Positions 24,211 to 33,347 of a stretch of 64,000 nucleotides of DNA are shown in pieces (position 1 is the stretch's first letter; every line of letters begins with the position of its first letter). The notes under the pieces were generated by a model that made no database searches, was not told the DNA's origin, and was given only the letters and a program-made list of their open reading frames with translations. Origin of the DNA: Vibrio penaeicida (GTDB lineage Bacteria > Pseudomonadota > Gammaproteobacteria > Enterobacterales > Vibrionaceae). Made by a program: the position numbers and the translations under genes. Location: the NCBI RefSeq assembly GCF_030689305.1, contig NZ_JAUYVM010000016.1:81321-145320 (forward strand), written 5' to 3'.

Positions 24211-25461
24211 ATGCTTAAGCGTGATATGAACATCGCTGATTACGATGCGGACCTTTTTACAGCAATCCAAGAAGAGACTCTTCGCCAGGAAGAGCACATC
24301 GAGCTTATCGCTTCAGAAAACTACACCAGCCCACGTGTAATGGAAGCGCAAGGTTCTCAGCTAACAAACAAGTACGCTGAAGGCTACCCAGGCAAGCGTT
24401 ACTATGGTGGTTGTGAGTTCGTAGACAAAGTTGAAGCATTAGCTATTGATCGCGCATGCGAACTATTTGGTGCTGATTACGCAAATGTACAGCCTCACTC
24501 AGGTTCTCAAGCAAACAGTGCTGTGTACATGGCGCTTCTTAACCCAGGCGATACGGTTCTAGGTATGAGCCTGGCGCACGGTGGTCACCTAACTCACGGA
24601 TCTCCAGTTAACTTCTCAGGTAAACACTACAACGTTATCCCTTACGGTATCGATGAAGCTGGTCAGATAAACTACGACGAAATGGAAGCATTAGCAGTAG
24701 AGCACAAACCGAAAATGATCATCGGTGGCTTCTCTGCTTATTCCCAAGTTTGTGATTGGGCGCGAATGCGTGAAATCGCAGACAAAGTAGGTGCTTACTT
24801 CTTTGTTGATATGGCTCACGTTGCTGGTCTAATTGCAGCGGGTGTTTACCCTAACCCGGTGCCACACGCTCACGTTGTTACTACAACAACGCACAAAACA
24901 TTGGCTGGTCCACGTGGTGGTCTTATCCTTTCTAATGAAGGTGAAGATTTCTACAAGAAGCTGAACTCAGCAGTATTCCCTGGTGGTCAAGGTGGTCCTC
25001 TAATGCACGTTATTGCGGGTAAAGCGGTAGCGTTCAAAGAAGCACTAGAGCCAGAGTTCAAAGAGTACCAAGCACGCGTTGTTGCGAATGCAAAAGCAAT
25101 GGTGGCAGAATTTCTAGAGCGCGGTTACGACATCGTTTCGGGCTCAACAGAAAACCATTTGTTCCTAGTTGATCTCATCAACAAAGACATCACGGGTAAA
25201 GATGCCGATGCTGCACTTGGCGCGGCAAACATTACAGTAAATAAAAACTCAGTACCAAACGATCCACGTAGCCCGTTCGTTACGTCTGGTGTTCGTGTAG
25301 GTACGCCTTCAATTACTCGTCGTGGCTTTACTGAAGAAGACGCGAAAAACCTAGCTGGCTGGATGTGTGACATCTTAGACAACATGGGTGATGAAGCCGT
25401 AGTTGAAGCGACTAAAGCGAAGGTGCTTGAGATTTGTAAGCGTCTACCTGTTTACGCATAG
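24211..25461 (+). CDS. glyA: Serine hydroxymethyltransferase
   Basis: PLP enzyme interconverting serine and glycine while charging tetrahydrofolate, the main source of one-carbon units. The 416 residues include the early HIELIASENYTSPRVMEAQGS, YYGGCEFVD, the PLP Lys in VTTTTHKTLAGPRGG near residue 229 and the C-terminal substrate Arg in TPSITRRGFTEED. The ATG at 24211 has AGGAGA upstream and starts MLKRDMNIADYD; extending to 24136 would translate the PurR box. Codon use looks highly expressed. Confidence 0.97.
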   Translation: MLKRDMNIADYDADLFTAIQEETLRQEEHIELIASENYTSPRVMEAQGSQLTNKYAEGYPGKRYYGGCEFVDKVEALAIDRACELFGADYANVQPHSGSQANSAVYMALLNPGDTVLGMSLAHGGHLTHGSPVNFSGKHYNVIPYGIDEAGQINYDEMEALAVEHKPKMIIGGFSAYSQVCDWARMREIADKVGAYFFVDMAHVAGLIAAGVYPNPVPHAHVVTTTTHKTLAGPRGGLILSNEGEDFYKKLNSAVFPGGQGGPLMHVIAGKAVAFKEALEPEFKEYQARVVANAKAMVAEFLERGYDIVSGSTENHLFLVDLINKDITGKDADAALGAANITVNKNSVPNDPRSPFVTSGVRVGTPSITRRGFTEEDAKNLAGWMCDILDNMGDEAVVEATKAKVLEICKRLPVYA

Positions 25462-25536
25462 TACCCTTTAATTCGTTCTATTGGTTTTCAGAGATATATC
25501 CATAGTGTGTCTCTAATCGATAGACATAGAAATAGA

Positions 25537-25568
25537 AAAGCGCAGCCATTAGGCTGCGCTTTTTTTTT
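25537..25568 (+). terminator. glyA terminator
   Basis: AAAGCGCAGCC, ATTA loop, GGCTGCGCTTT followed by a run of T. Confidence 0.9.
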
Positions 25569-25984
25569 GAAATCAAAGAATGCTTGAACAACTTAACTCT
25601 CGCCAGTTATCTATTTTTGCGAATTTTATATTCTGCTGTGAATTGTTCTGGTTGGCTTTAGTTATGATTCGGTGTTTCATCCTGAAAAGATATAAAAGAC
25701 CTTTCCATCGTAAGGTTAATTGACTTTATTTCTATTGAAAAACAGGTTGTTTGTTTCTTGAGCGAGAATAGGGTTAACCTACTGACCTGGTTTGTATTTG
25801 GTTTTTTGTTTCGGTTTTTAAGGAAAATATCAGATTAAATTTTGTGAGGTTCATTGTGATATTTTTGTTAATAGTGCCTTTTATTTGTGAATTCAGTGTG
25901 TATTATTCCTGCCCTCTGCATTTATTAGTGCAGTAAATAACTATCAAAATACTATATGCAAGCATAAACAACTGGAGTGAAACG
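25569..25984. other. AT-rich intergenic stretch upstream of the DAACS symporter
   Basis: About 415 bases with no credible ORF. A short inverted repeat, CTGCA...TGCAG at 25917-25934, lies 50 bases before the symporter start and a TATTAT near 25902 could be a -10, but no -35 at proper distance is convincing. It presumably holds the symporter promoter and a long leader. Confidence 0.3.
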
Positions 25985-27250
25985 ATGAATAAATCGCTTT
26001 CAACAAAAATTTTTATAGGTCTATTTGCCGGCCTAATGATAGGTACCGCCATTCAGTACTTATTCAATGGCATCACCATTATGGATACTTATGTTTTGGG
26101 AGCGGCTGAGGGCGCAGGTGGAATGTTCGTTTCACTTATCAAGCTTTTGGTCGTGCCATTGGTCTACGTGTCGATCGTCTGCGGTATTGTTGAGTTAAAA
26201 GACATTACTTCTTTTGGACGTCTTGGTGGTAAAACTTTTGCCTTGTACATTTTCAATACCATCATTGCGATTACTGCGGCACTGACTATCGGAATGATTG
26301 TTCAGCCGGGTGCTGACGCCAATTTGGCTGGTACGGTTTCTGAAGCGGTGAAATTAACGACAACAGAAACGCCAGACATCTTTTCTCTGGTTGTGAACAT
26401 CGTGCCAAGCAACCCTGTACAGGCGTTTGCAAACGGTGACATGCTACAAATCATCTTTATGGCAATCCTAACAGGTCTTGCTATTCAAGCTCTGGATTCA
26501 CGTGGTGGTCCTGCAATTCGCACCTTCAAAATGGCAAACGAGATCATGATGAAGTTGGTGGGTTTGGTCATGAGCCTTGCACCATACGGTGTATTCGCGT
26601 TGATGATTCAACTCGGCGCGACTCTAGATGGAAATACACTGGCGTCAGTGGCTGGATATGTTGCCCTTGTTGTCGCTATGTTGGTGTTCTGGATTTTCTT
26701 CTTCTACCCAACCGTGGTGGGTCTGGCGACAGGTATTTCTCCAAAACAGTTTATGCGTGCAACGCGTGAGCAAGTTCTGTTCTCGCTTTCGACGGCAAGC
26801 TCTAATGCGACCATCCCAGTTACCATGCGCACACTTACCGAGAAGTTAAACGTCTCTCGATCTGTTGCCGGTTTTGGTGTACCACTTGGTGCGACAATGA
26901 ACATGTCTGGTGTATCCATCTATATTGCCCTTGCGACAATCTTTGTAGCCAATGCGTTTGGTCAGCCGATCAACTCTGCAGATATCTTTACTCTTGGCCT
27001 AACGATTCTGCTTCTATCTATCGGTGCGGGTGGTGTTCCTGGTGGCGGCGTAGTTATGGTTGGTGTATTACTGCACCAATTGGGGCTTCCACCTGAAGGT
27101 TTGGCTATTATTGCGGCTGTAGACCGTATCAATGATATGTTCTGTACCTCTTCAAACGTTGTAGGTGATACTGCGGTGAACACCATCGTAGCTAAATCTG
27201 AAAACGAAATAGGTGTTGAAGAAAAATCTGAACCTGTTCAAGTGAGCTAA
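25985..27250 (+). CDS. DAACS-family sodium symporter, predicted neutral amino acid (serine/threonine/alanine-like) specificity
   Basis: A 421-residue secondary transporter with the glutamate-transporter fold: eight helices and two re-entrant loops. HP1 carries SSNATIPVTMR, helix 7 NMSGVSIY and helix 8 AVDRINDMFCTSSNVVGD. Compared with archaeal GltPh, the amino-group ligand Asp394 and the sodium ligands Asn401 and Asp405 are kept, but Arg397 is Cys and Thr314 is Val, the two residues that hold the side-chain carboxylate. Cys at the Arg position is found in the mammalian neutral exchangers ASCT1/2. An acidic substrate is therefore unlikely. Monocistronic, downstream of glyA with its own terminator. 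Confidence 0.85.
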   Translation: MNKSLSTKIFIGLFAGLMIGTAIQYLFNGITIMDTYVLGAAEGAGGMFVSLIKLLVVPLVYVSIVCGIVELKDITSFGRLGGKTFALYIFNTIIAITAALTIGMIVQPGADANLAGTVSEAVKLTTTETPDIFSLVVNIVPSNPVQAFANGDMLQIIFMAILTGLAIQALDSRGGPAIRTFKMANEIMMKLVGLVMSLAPYGVFALMIQLGATLDGNTLASVAGYVALVVAMLVFWIFFFYPTVVGLATGISPKQFMRATREQVLFSLSTASSNATIPVTMRTLTEKLNVSRSVAGFGVPLGATMNMSGVSIYIALATIFVANAFGQPINSADIFTLGLTILLLSIGAGGVPGGGVVMVGVLLHQLGLPPEGLAIIAAVDRINDMFCTSSNVVGDTAVNTIVAKSENEIGVEEKSEPVQVS

Positions 27251-27275
27251 TTACGACGAAAATTGGCTTATATAA

Positions 27276-27301
27276 GCGGAGCCTTTTGGCTCCGTTTTTT
27301 G
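27276..27301 (+). terminator. Terminator of the DAACS symporter gene
   Basis: CGGAGCC, TTTT loop, GGCTCCG followed by six T. Confidence 0.9.
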
Positions 27302-27361
27302 TTGTAACGACAAGGGTTCAGCGAAAAAAGAAAAAAAACGTTACTTTTTTTAATGAATCCC

Positions 27362-27389
27362 CTTGAAAAGGTATTCCATGCCCTTATCT
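27362..27389 (+). promoter_or_regulatory. Sigma-32-like promoter P1 of dnaK
   Basis: CTTGAAA at 27362-27368, 12 bases, then CCCTTATCT at 27381-27389, close to the heat-shock consensus CTTGAAA / CCCCATnT. Confidence 0.7.
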
Positions 27390-27441
27390 ATTGGGCATAG
27401 ACAAAGCAAAGTAGTTCGCACACATATTTTGTGAGTAGGGG

Positions 27442-27469
27442 TTGAATCCCCATTCCTCATCCCCACTTA
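27442..27469 (+). promoter_or_regulatory. Possible second sigma-32-like promoter of dnaK
   Basis: TTGAAT at 27442-27447, 13 bases, then CCCCACTTA at 27461-27469. A small inverted repeat TCCCCA-CTTA-TGGGGA at 27460-27475 covers the -10, so the signal could instead be a leader hairpin. Confidence 0.5.
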
Positions 27470-27514
27470 TGGGGATATAGCAAAAAGATAATTGATTTAA
27501 TCGGAGATAGCCTG

Positions 27515-29431
27515 ATGGGTAAAATCATTGGTATTGACTTAGGTACTACTAACTCTTGTGTTGCTGTGTTGGACGGCGATGCACCACGCGTAATCGAGAA
27601 CGCTGAGGGTGAGCGCACAACTGCATCTGTTATTGCTTATACAGACGGTGAAACGCTGGTAGGTCAACCTGCGAAACGTCAAGCAGTTACAAACCCGGAA
27701 AACACGCTATTTGCAATCAAGCGTTTGATCGGTCGTCGTTTCGAAGATGATGAAGTTCAACGCGACATCGAAATCATGCCTTACAAAATTGTTAAGGCTG
27801 ACAACGGCGATGCGTGGGTAGAAGCGAAAGGCCAAAAAATGGCTGCTCCTCAGGTTTCTGCTGAAGTTCTAAAGAAAATGAAGAAAACGGCAGAAGACTT
27901 CCTAGGTGAAGAAGTAACAGGCGCTGTAGTGACTGTTCCTGCATACTTCAACGATGCTCAGCGTCAAGCAACTAAAGATGCTGGCCGTATCGCTGGTCTT
28001 GATGTTAAGCGTATTATCAACGAACCAACAGCCGCTGCTCTAGCATACGGTCTAGACAAGCAAGAAGGCGATCGCACTATTGCGGTATACGACCTTGGTG
28101 GTGGTACGTTCGATATCTCTATCATCGAAATCGACAACGTTGATGGCGAGCAAACTTTCGAAGTACTAGCAACTAACGGTGACACACACCTTGGTGGTGA
28201 AGATTTCGATAACCGTCTAATCAACTACCTAGTAGACGAGTTTAAGAAAGAGCAAGGCATCGACCTTAAAGTTGATCCTCTAGCAATGCAGCGTGTTAAA
28301 GAAGCGGCAGAAAAAGCGAAAATTGAACTGTCTTCTGCACAACAAACTGACGTGAACCTACCTTACGTTACCGCTGATGCAACTGGTCCTAAGCACATGA
28401 ACGTTAAAGTGACTCGTGCGAAACTAGAAGCGCTAGTTGAAGACCTAGTTCAACGTTCTCTTGAGCCACTTAAAGTTGCTCTAGCAGATTCAGATCTATC
28501 AGTAAGCGAAATTACAGACGTAATTCTTGTTGGTGGTCAAACGCGTATGCCTATGGTTCAGGCGAAAGTTGCTGAGTTCTTCGGTAAAGAAGCTCGTAAA
28601 GACGTGAACCCTGATGAAGCAGTAGCAATGGGTGCTGCAGTTCAAGGTGGCGTACTTGCTGGTGAAGTGAAAGACGTACTGCTTTTAGACGTAACGCCTC
28701 TTTCTCTAGGTATCGAAACGATGGGTGGTGTAATGACTGCTCTAGTTGAGAAAAACACAACAGTACCGACGAAAGCAAACCAAGTATTCTCTACAGCTGA
28801 AGACAACCAAAACGCGGTAACTATCCACGTTCTTCAGGGTGAGCGCAAGCAAGCGATGCATAACAAATCTCTAGGTCAATTTAACCTAGAAGGCATTCAG
28901 CCTGCACCTCGTGGTATGCCTCAAATCGAAGTAACTTTCGACCTTGATGCGGATGGTATCTTGCACGTATCTGCGAAAGACAAGTCGACAGGTAAAGAGC
29001 AGAAGATCACCATCCAAGCATCTGGTGGTCTAAGCGACGACGAAATTGAGAAAATGGTACAAGAAGCAGAAGCAAACAAAGAAGCGGACAAGAAGTTCGA
29101 AGAATTGGCCTCTGTTCGTAACCAAGCTGACCAAATGATCCACGGTACTCAGAAGCAAATTGAAGAAGCGGGTGACGCTCTTCCTGCTGAAGACAAAGAA
29201 AAGATCGAAGCAGCAATTGCTGAGCTAGAAGAAGCGAAGAAAGGCGAAGATAAAGAAGCTATCGACGCGAAAGTTCAGGCTCTAATGGCGGCATCTCAAA
29301 AGCTAATGGAAATTGCACAGCAGAAAGCTCAAGCTGAACAAGCAGCAGGCGCGGAAGCTGGCGAACAACCTAAGCAAGACGACGATGTTGTTGATGCTGA
29401 GTTCGAAGAAGTGAAAGACGAGAAGAAATAA
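27515..29431 (+). CDS. dnaK: Chaperone DnaK (Hsp70)
   Basis: ATP-driven cytoplasmic chaperone. The 638 residues comprise the actin-like ATPase domain (IGIDLGTTNSCVAVLDG at the start, YDLGGGTFDISIIE near 195, LVGGQTRMPMVQ near 340), the linker VKDVLLLDVTPLSLG near 386, the substrate-binding domain and a helical lid ending in a disordered acidic tail. The ATG at 27515 has CGGAG upstream. Two heat-shock-type promoters precede it. grpE is not in the window; dnaJ follows after 283 bases. Confidence 0.98.
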   Translation: MGKIIGIDLGTTNSCVAVLDGDAPRVIENAEGERTTASVIAYTDGETLVGQPAKRQAVTNPENTLFAIKRLIGRRFEDDEVQRDIEIMPYKIVKADNGDAWVEAKGQKMAAPQVSAEVLKKMKKTAEDFLGEEVTGAVVTVPAYFNDAQRQATKDAGRIAGLDVKRIINEPTAAALAYGLDKQEGDRTIAVYDLGGGTFDISIIEIDNVDGEQTFEVLATNGDTHLGGEDFDNRLINYLVDEFKKEQGIDLKVDPLAMQRVKEAAEKAKIELSSAQQTDVNLPYVTADATGPKHMNVKVTRAKLEALVEDLVQRSLEPLKVALADSDLSVSEITDVILVGGQTRMPMVQAKVAEFFGKEARKDVNPDEAVAMGAAVQGGVLAGEVKDVLLLDVTPLSLGIETMGGVMTALVEKNTTVPTKANQVFSTAEDNQNAVTIHVLQGERKQAMHNKSLGQFNLEGIQPAPRGMPQIEVTFDLDADGILHVSAKDKSTGKEQKITIQASGGLSDDEIEKMVQEAEANKEADKKFEELASVRNQADQMIHGTQKQIEEAGDALPAEDKEKIEAAIAELEEAKKGEDKEAIDAKVQALMAASQKLMEIAQQKAQAEQAAGAEAGEQPKQDDDVVDAEFEEVKDEKK

Positions 29432-29443
29432 TCTCTAAGCTGT

Positions 29444-29527
29444 TATCACTCGAAATCTTAATGTTTCGGGTGATATAGCGTCTAAATCTTCTATGCTGCG
29501 GGCGTTCGAGTTATCTCTTACGCCCGC
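29444..29527 (+). other. Two hairpins in the dnaK-dnaJ intergenic region
   Basis: TATCACTCGAAA (29444-29455) pairs with TTTCGGGTGATA (29464-29475), a 12-bp stem with one G-T pair; GCGGGCGT (29498-29505) pairs with ACGCCCGC (29520-29527), an 8-bp GC stem. Neither is followed by a U run. They could attenuate read-through or stabilise the dnaK message. The remaining stretch to dnaJ shows no clear promoter. Confidence 0.5.
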
Positions 29528-29714
29528 AAGTTTGTAAGTAAGGAATCAATCCAGATAAAGAGTTTGTGATAGTTAAGGTGTTCAGCACACTGGCTTGTGG
29601 CGCTATTCATACATATGCTTTTTTCATAACCTTAGGATCAGCCTCCTTATCTAGATTGATACAAACCACCAAGCGGAACCATCCGTTTGCAGTAAATAAT
29701 TGGTGACGAAGAAC

Positions 29715-30863
29715 ATGTCAAAACGTGATTTTTACGAAGTATTAGGCGTTGGCCGTGATGCATCAGAACGCGATGTAAAAAAGGCGTATAAGCGCCTTGC
29801 TATGAAATTTCACCCAGATCGGAATCAGGGTGACGAATCGGCTGCGGAAAAGTTTAAAGAAGTAAAAGAAGCGTACGAAATTCTTTTAGACCCACAGAAG
29901 AAAGCCGCGTATGACCAATACGGTCACGCAGCCTTTGAACAAGGTGGAATGGGCGGCGGCGGTGGCTTCGGTGGAGGCGGCGCTGACTTTGGCGATATCT
30001 TTGGTGACGTTTTTGGCGACATCTTTGGCGGTGGTCGCCGTGGCGGCGGTGGTCAGTCACGTGCCCAACGCGGTGCAGACCTTCGCTACAACATGGAGCT
30101 TTCTCTAGAAGAGGCTGTTCGCGGTGTTGAAAAAGAAATTGAAGTTCCTACTCTAGTTGAATGTGATGTCTGTGATGGCAGCGGTGCTAAGAAAGGTTCT
30201 GGTGCTCAAACATGTGGAACATGTCATGGTCATGGCCAAGTTCAAATGCGACAAGGCTTCTTTGCTGTTCAGCAAACATGTCCTACCTGTCACGGTAAAG
30301 GTAAGATCATTAAAGACCCATGTAACTCTTGTCATGGTCAGGGTCGTAAGCAGAAAACGAAAACACTGAATGTTAAGATCCCTGCTGGTGTAGATACGGG
30401 CGATCGCATTCGTCTTTCTGGTGAAGGTGAAGCTGGAGAAATGGGCGCACCTGCTGGCGATTTGTATGTACAAGTACATGTTCGTGAACACAATATCTTC
30501 GAGCGTGACGGAAACAACTTGTACTGTGAAGTACCGGTAAGCTTTGCAATGGCTGCGCTGGGTGGTGAAGTTGAAGTTCCAACTCTTGACGGTCGTGTAA
30601 ACCTGAAAGTGCCAGAAGAAACACAAACGGGTCGTATGTTCCGTATGCGCGGTAAAGGTGTGAAAGGTGTTCGCGGTGGCGGTGTTGGCGATTTAATCGT
30701 GAAATTGGTTGTTGAAACACCTGTTAAATTGAGTTCCCGTCAAAAAGAACTGCTGCGTGATTTCGAAGAAACGTGTGGCGGAGATGCGGCGAATAAGCAT
30801 AGCCCTAAGTCAGAAGGTTTCTTTAACGGCGTTAAGAAGTTCTTTGATGACCTAACAAGCTAA
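29715..30863 (+). CDS. dnaJ: Chaperone DnaJ (Hsp40)
   Basis: Co-chaperone that stimulates DnaK ATP hydrolysis and delivers substrates. The 382 residues show the J domain with HPD (MKFHPDRNQG near residue 33), a Gly/Phe-rich linker (75-115), four zinc-finger repeats (CDVCDGSG, CGTCHGHG, CPTCHGKG, CNSCHGQG) and the C-terminal peptide-binding domains. The ATG at 29715 (MSKRDFYEVLG) is the family start; a GTG-initiated reading from 29700 is unlikely. A strong terminator follows. Confidence 0.97.
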   Translation: MSKRDFYEVLGVGRDASERDVKKAYKRLAMKFHPDRNQGDESAAEKFKEVKEAYEILLDPQKKAAYDQYGHAAFEQGGMGGGGGFGGGGADFGDIFGDVFGDIFGGGRRGGGGQSRAQRGADLRYNMELSLEEAVRGVEKEIEVPTLVECDVCDGSGAKKGSGAQTCGTCHGHGQVQMRQGFFAVQQTCPTCHGKGKIIKDPCNSCHGQGRKQKTKTLNVKIPAGVDTGDRIRLSGEGEAGEMGAPAGDLYVQVHVREHNIFERDGNNLYCEVPVSFAMAALGGEVEVPTLDGRVNLKVPEETQTGRMFRMRGKGVKGVRGGGVGDLIVKLVVETPVKLSSRQKELLRDFEETCGGDAANKHSPKSEGFFNGVKKFFDDLTS

Positions 30864-30882
30864 CAACGTAAAATCGATACAT

Positions 30883-30913
30883 AAAAAACGACAGCCAGTG
30901 CTGTCGTTTTTTT
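30883..30913. terminator. Bidirectional terminator between dnaJ and the small lipoprotein gene
   Basis: AAAACGACAGC, CAGT loop, GCTGTCGTTTT with A run before and T run after; it serves convergent genes. Confidence 0.9.
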
Positions 30914-30934
30914 ATATCTGAAACAAATGAGTGA

Positions 30935-31261
30935 TTACTTGTTGATACTGATGGTTTCACCAGACTTACAACGGAACTGGTAGTAACGCTGGCTTTCGTT
31001 AAATTTAGACAAGCCTTCACCGCTGCAGTAATCAGCGTTAATGTTGCGCATTGTCTCTAGTGTCACTTCAGAGCGAAGTGCAAACTTGGAGCCATCTGCA
31101 CATACAATGCGAACACGACCATCATCGCTGACTGAGTATACTTTTACTTCGGTATTACAAAGCTCGAACGATGCGTCCATGTAGTTATCTTGTTGGGTAG
31201 GTGTAGAGCTACAACCTACCAGCGTCAAAGCCATTAGACCTGCTACTGCAAATAATTTCAT
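30935..31261 (-). CDS. Small lipoprotein of unknown function
   Basis: A 108-residue protein with a lipoprotein signal (KLFAVAGLMALTLVGCSS; Cys at 16). The mature part has four further Cys residues (ELCN, RIVCADG, DYCSGEG, FRCKSG) that could form two disulphides and no recognised domain. The ATG at 31261 gives the signal peptide directly; reading from 31384 would add about 40 residues with no signal function. Monocistronic and convergent with dnaJ. I do not recognise a function. Confidence 0.7.
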   Translation of the reverse strand: MKLFAVAGLMALTLVGCSSTPTQQDNYMDASFELCNTEVKVYSVSDDGRVRIVCADGSKFALRSEVTLETMRNINADYCSGEGLSKFNESQRYYQFRCKSGETISINK

Positions 31262-31421
31262 CTGAAGTTTCCAACTGGTTGATGTTAATTTTATGCTGAA
31301 TAACAAGCTGAAGTGTTTGGGCTCGTCGCCATTTAATCGCTTAGCTGCTATACAACAGATTTTAAAGTAAAAATATTTAAGCATCTTAGCGTAAAGCCAG
31401 ATGTGAGTAAAATTCCGGTAT

Positions 31422-31453
31422 AAAAAACGCCCCGATTTCTCGAAATCGGGGCG
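31422..31453 (-). terminator. lipA terminator
   Basis: Read leftward, CGCCCCGATTT, a 4-base loop, AAATCGGGGCG and six T, 44 bases after the lipA stop. Confidence 0.9.
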
Positions 31454-31496
31454 AATTATAAAAAACTTAATAGTAATAGAAGGTTAAGAGTTAGTT

Positions 31497-32462
31497 CTAC
31501 TTAATCTCAACCCCTTTAGCTTGAAGATCAGCATGGTAAGAAGAACGTACAAATGGACCACATGCTGCGTGGGTGAACCCCAGCTCTAGTGCGATCTCTT
31601 TTAGCTCATCAAACTCTGAAGGTGGCACATAGCGTTCAACCGCTAAGTGGTGACGACTTGGTGCTAAGTACTGACCAAGCGTTAGCATTGTTACACCGTG
31701 AGCACGTAAATCTTTCAGAACTTCTACAATTTCTTCTTTTGTTTCGCCTAAGCCCATCATCACACCAGACTTGGTTGGAACATCAGGGTGTTGTTCTTTA
31801 AACTTGCGAAGCAAATCAAGTGACCACTTGTAGTTTGCACCTGGTCTAACCTTACGGTAGAGGCGAGGCGCTGTTTCTAGGTTATGGTTGAACACATCTG
31901 GCGGGTTATCTTTTAGCAGCTCTAACGCTGTATCCATACGACCACGGAAATCAGGAACCAATGTTTCAATGCGTATGTTTGGGTTCATGGCGCGAATTTC
32001 ACGGTTACAGTCGGCAAAATGCTGTGCTCCACCGTCGCGTAAATCATCTCGGTCAACAGAAGTAATAACGACATACTTGAGCTTCATGTCTTTAATTGTT
32101 TGAGCAAGATGCTGTGGCTCGTTGTTGTCCGGTGTAATTGGACGACCATGGGCTACGTCACAGAAAGGACAGCGACGGGTACAGATTGCACCTAAAATCA
32201 TGAATGTAGCCGTACCGTGGTTAAAGCATTCCGCTAAGTTAGGGCAAGAGGCTTCTTCACATACAGAGTGAAGATTATTCTTACGCATAGCGGATTTGAT
32301 TTCTTGGATACGTTTGCTATCAGAAGGTAACTTGATTTTCATCCAATCAGGTTTGCGTAACACTTCTTTCTGTTCAATTGGCATGTTCTTAACTGGAATC
32401 AGTGCCATTTTGTCAGCGTCGCGGTATTTAACGCCTTTTTCCATCTGGATTGGTTTACTCAT
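31497..32462 (-). CDS. lipA: Lipoyl synthase
   Basis: Radical-SAM enzyme inserting two sulphurs into octanoyl groups on E2 and H proteins. The 321 residues have both iron-sulphur motifs: the auxiliary cluster CEEASCPNLAEC near residue 68 and the radical-SAM CTRRCPFCDV near residue 94, plus the C-terminal RSSYHA. It overlaps lipB by four bases, so the two are coupled. Confidence 0.97.
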   Translation of the reverse strand: MSKPIQMEKGVKYRDADKMALIPVKNMPIEQKEVLRKPDWMKIKLPSDSKRIQEIKSAMRKNNLHSVCEEASCPNLAECFNHGTATFMILGAICTRRCPFCDVAHGRPITPDNNEPQHLAQTIKDMKLKYVVITSVDRDDLRDGGAQHFADCNREIRAMNPNIRIETLVPDFRGRMDTALELLKDNPPDVFNHNLETAPRLYRKVRPGANYKWSLDLLRKFKEQHPDVPTKSGVMMGLGETKEEIVEVLKDLRAHGVTMLTLGQYLAPSRHHLAVERYVPPSEFDELKEIALELGFTHAACGPFVRSSYHADLQAKGVEIK

Positions 32463-33118
32463 GATGATTTGCTTTCTGTAATAATTTCGACTTGCTTGTA
32501 GCCCAGCAGTGCAACAAGCTCTTCAATAAGCGTTGTTTCAACGCTGCTCACTTCAGTATCACTGTTAAAATCGCTGATTTGGACCATTTCCATTCCCTGG
32601 TAGCCACATGGGTTAATACGCAGAAATGGCGAGAGATCCATATTTACATTTAAGGCGAGTCCGTGAAAAGAACAACCTTTTCGAATGCGTAGCCCCAGCG
32701 AACAAATCTTTTTATCACTCACATAAACGCCCGGAGCATCTGGTTTTGCTTCGGACTCTATATCATATTGCTTCAGTGTATTTATAACCAGATTTTCGAT
32801 ATGAGTGACTAAGTCTCTTACTCCCAATGAGCGCCGGCGCAGGTTTAATAGGAAATAAGCCACAACCTGACCAGGACCATGATAGGTAACTTGACCACCA
32901 CGATCGCTCTGTACCACTGGGATATCGCCAGTATCAATTAGATGCTCTGTTTTGCCTGCTTGACCTTGGGTAAAAACTGGGTTGTGTTCTACAAGCCAAA
33001 CTTGGTCGCCCGTTTCTTCATCACGAGTATCCGTAAAATCATGCATGGCTTGCCAAACGGGTAGGTAATCTTGTCGACCTAGCTTTTTAACGACTAACTG
33101 GTCTTTGACTTCAAGCAA
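32459..33118 (-). CDS. lipB: Octanoyl-[ACP]:protein N-octanoyltransferase
   Basis: Transfers octanoate from acyl carrier protein to lipoyl domains. The 219 residues show EHNPVFTQG, the substrate-binding DRGGQVTYHGPGQ near residue 72, the conserved Lys in DKKICSLGLRIRKG and the catalytic Cys in RINPCGYQGM near residue 170. The start is a TTG with AAGGAT upstream. First gene of lipB-lipA. Confidence 0.96.
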   Translation of the reverse strand: MLEVKDQLVVKKLGRQDYLPVWQAMHDFTDTRDEETGDQVWLVEHNPVFTQGQAGKTEHLIDTGDIPVVQSDRGGQVTYHGPGQVVAYFLLNLRRRSLGVRDLVTHIENLVINTLKQYDIESEAKPDAPGVYVSDKKICSLGLRIRKGCSFHGLALNVNMDLSPFLRINPCGYQGMEMVQISDFNSDTEVSSVETTLIEELVALLGYKQVEIITESKSS

Positions 33119-33275
33119 ACTAAAAGATCCTTTGAAATAAGAACGATAAAAGTAAACGGATTATAAACTTCTTTAACCAATCTAACTACACATAAGCGAC
33201 ATGGATTTTACATCTCAGCTAGAATTCCATGCTGGAAATTAGAGAGTTGGTGCTATGGATAGGGCAATAAGCCCT

Positions 33276-33305
33276 AGAAAAACAGCGACTAATAAGTCGC
33301 TGTTT
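33276..33305 (-). terminator. Terminator between ybeD and lipB
   Basis: Read leftward, AAACAGCGACT, a 4-base loop, AGTCGCTGTTT and a T run. lipBA is therefore likely transcribed from its own promoter in 33119-33275. Confidence 0.85.
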
Positions 33306-33347
33306 CAATTCGAGCTAAATAGTTAGAGGCTAAAGTACTATGCTTAC

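Noticed and set aside
25917..25934. CTGCA...TGCAG inverted repeat before the DAACS symporter
   Set aside because: Five-base arms are too short to support an operator call; not matched to a known regulator.
30153..30720. Long leftward ORFs opposite dnaJ (157 and 115 codons)
   Set aside because: Antisense shadows of the zinc-finger and C-terminal region of dnaJ; composition follows the codon pattern of dnaJ.
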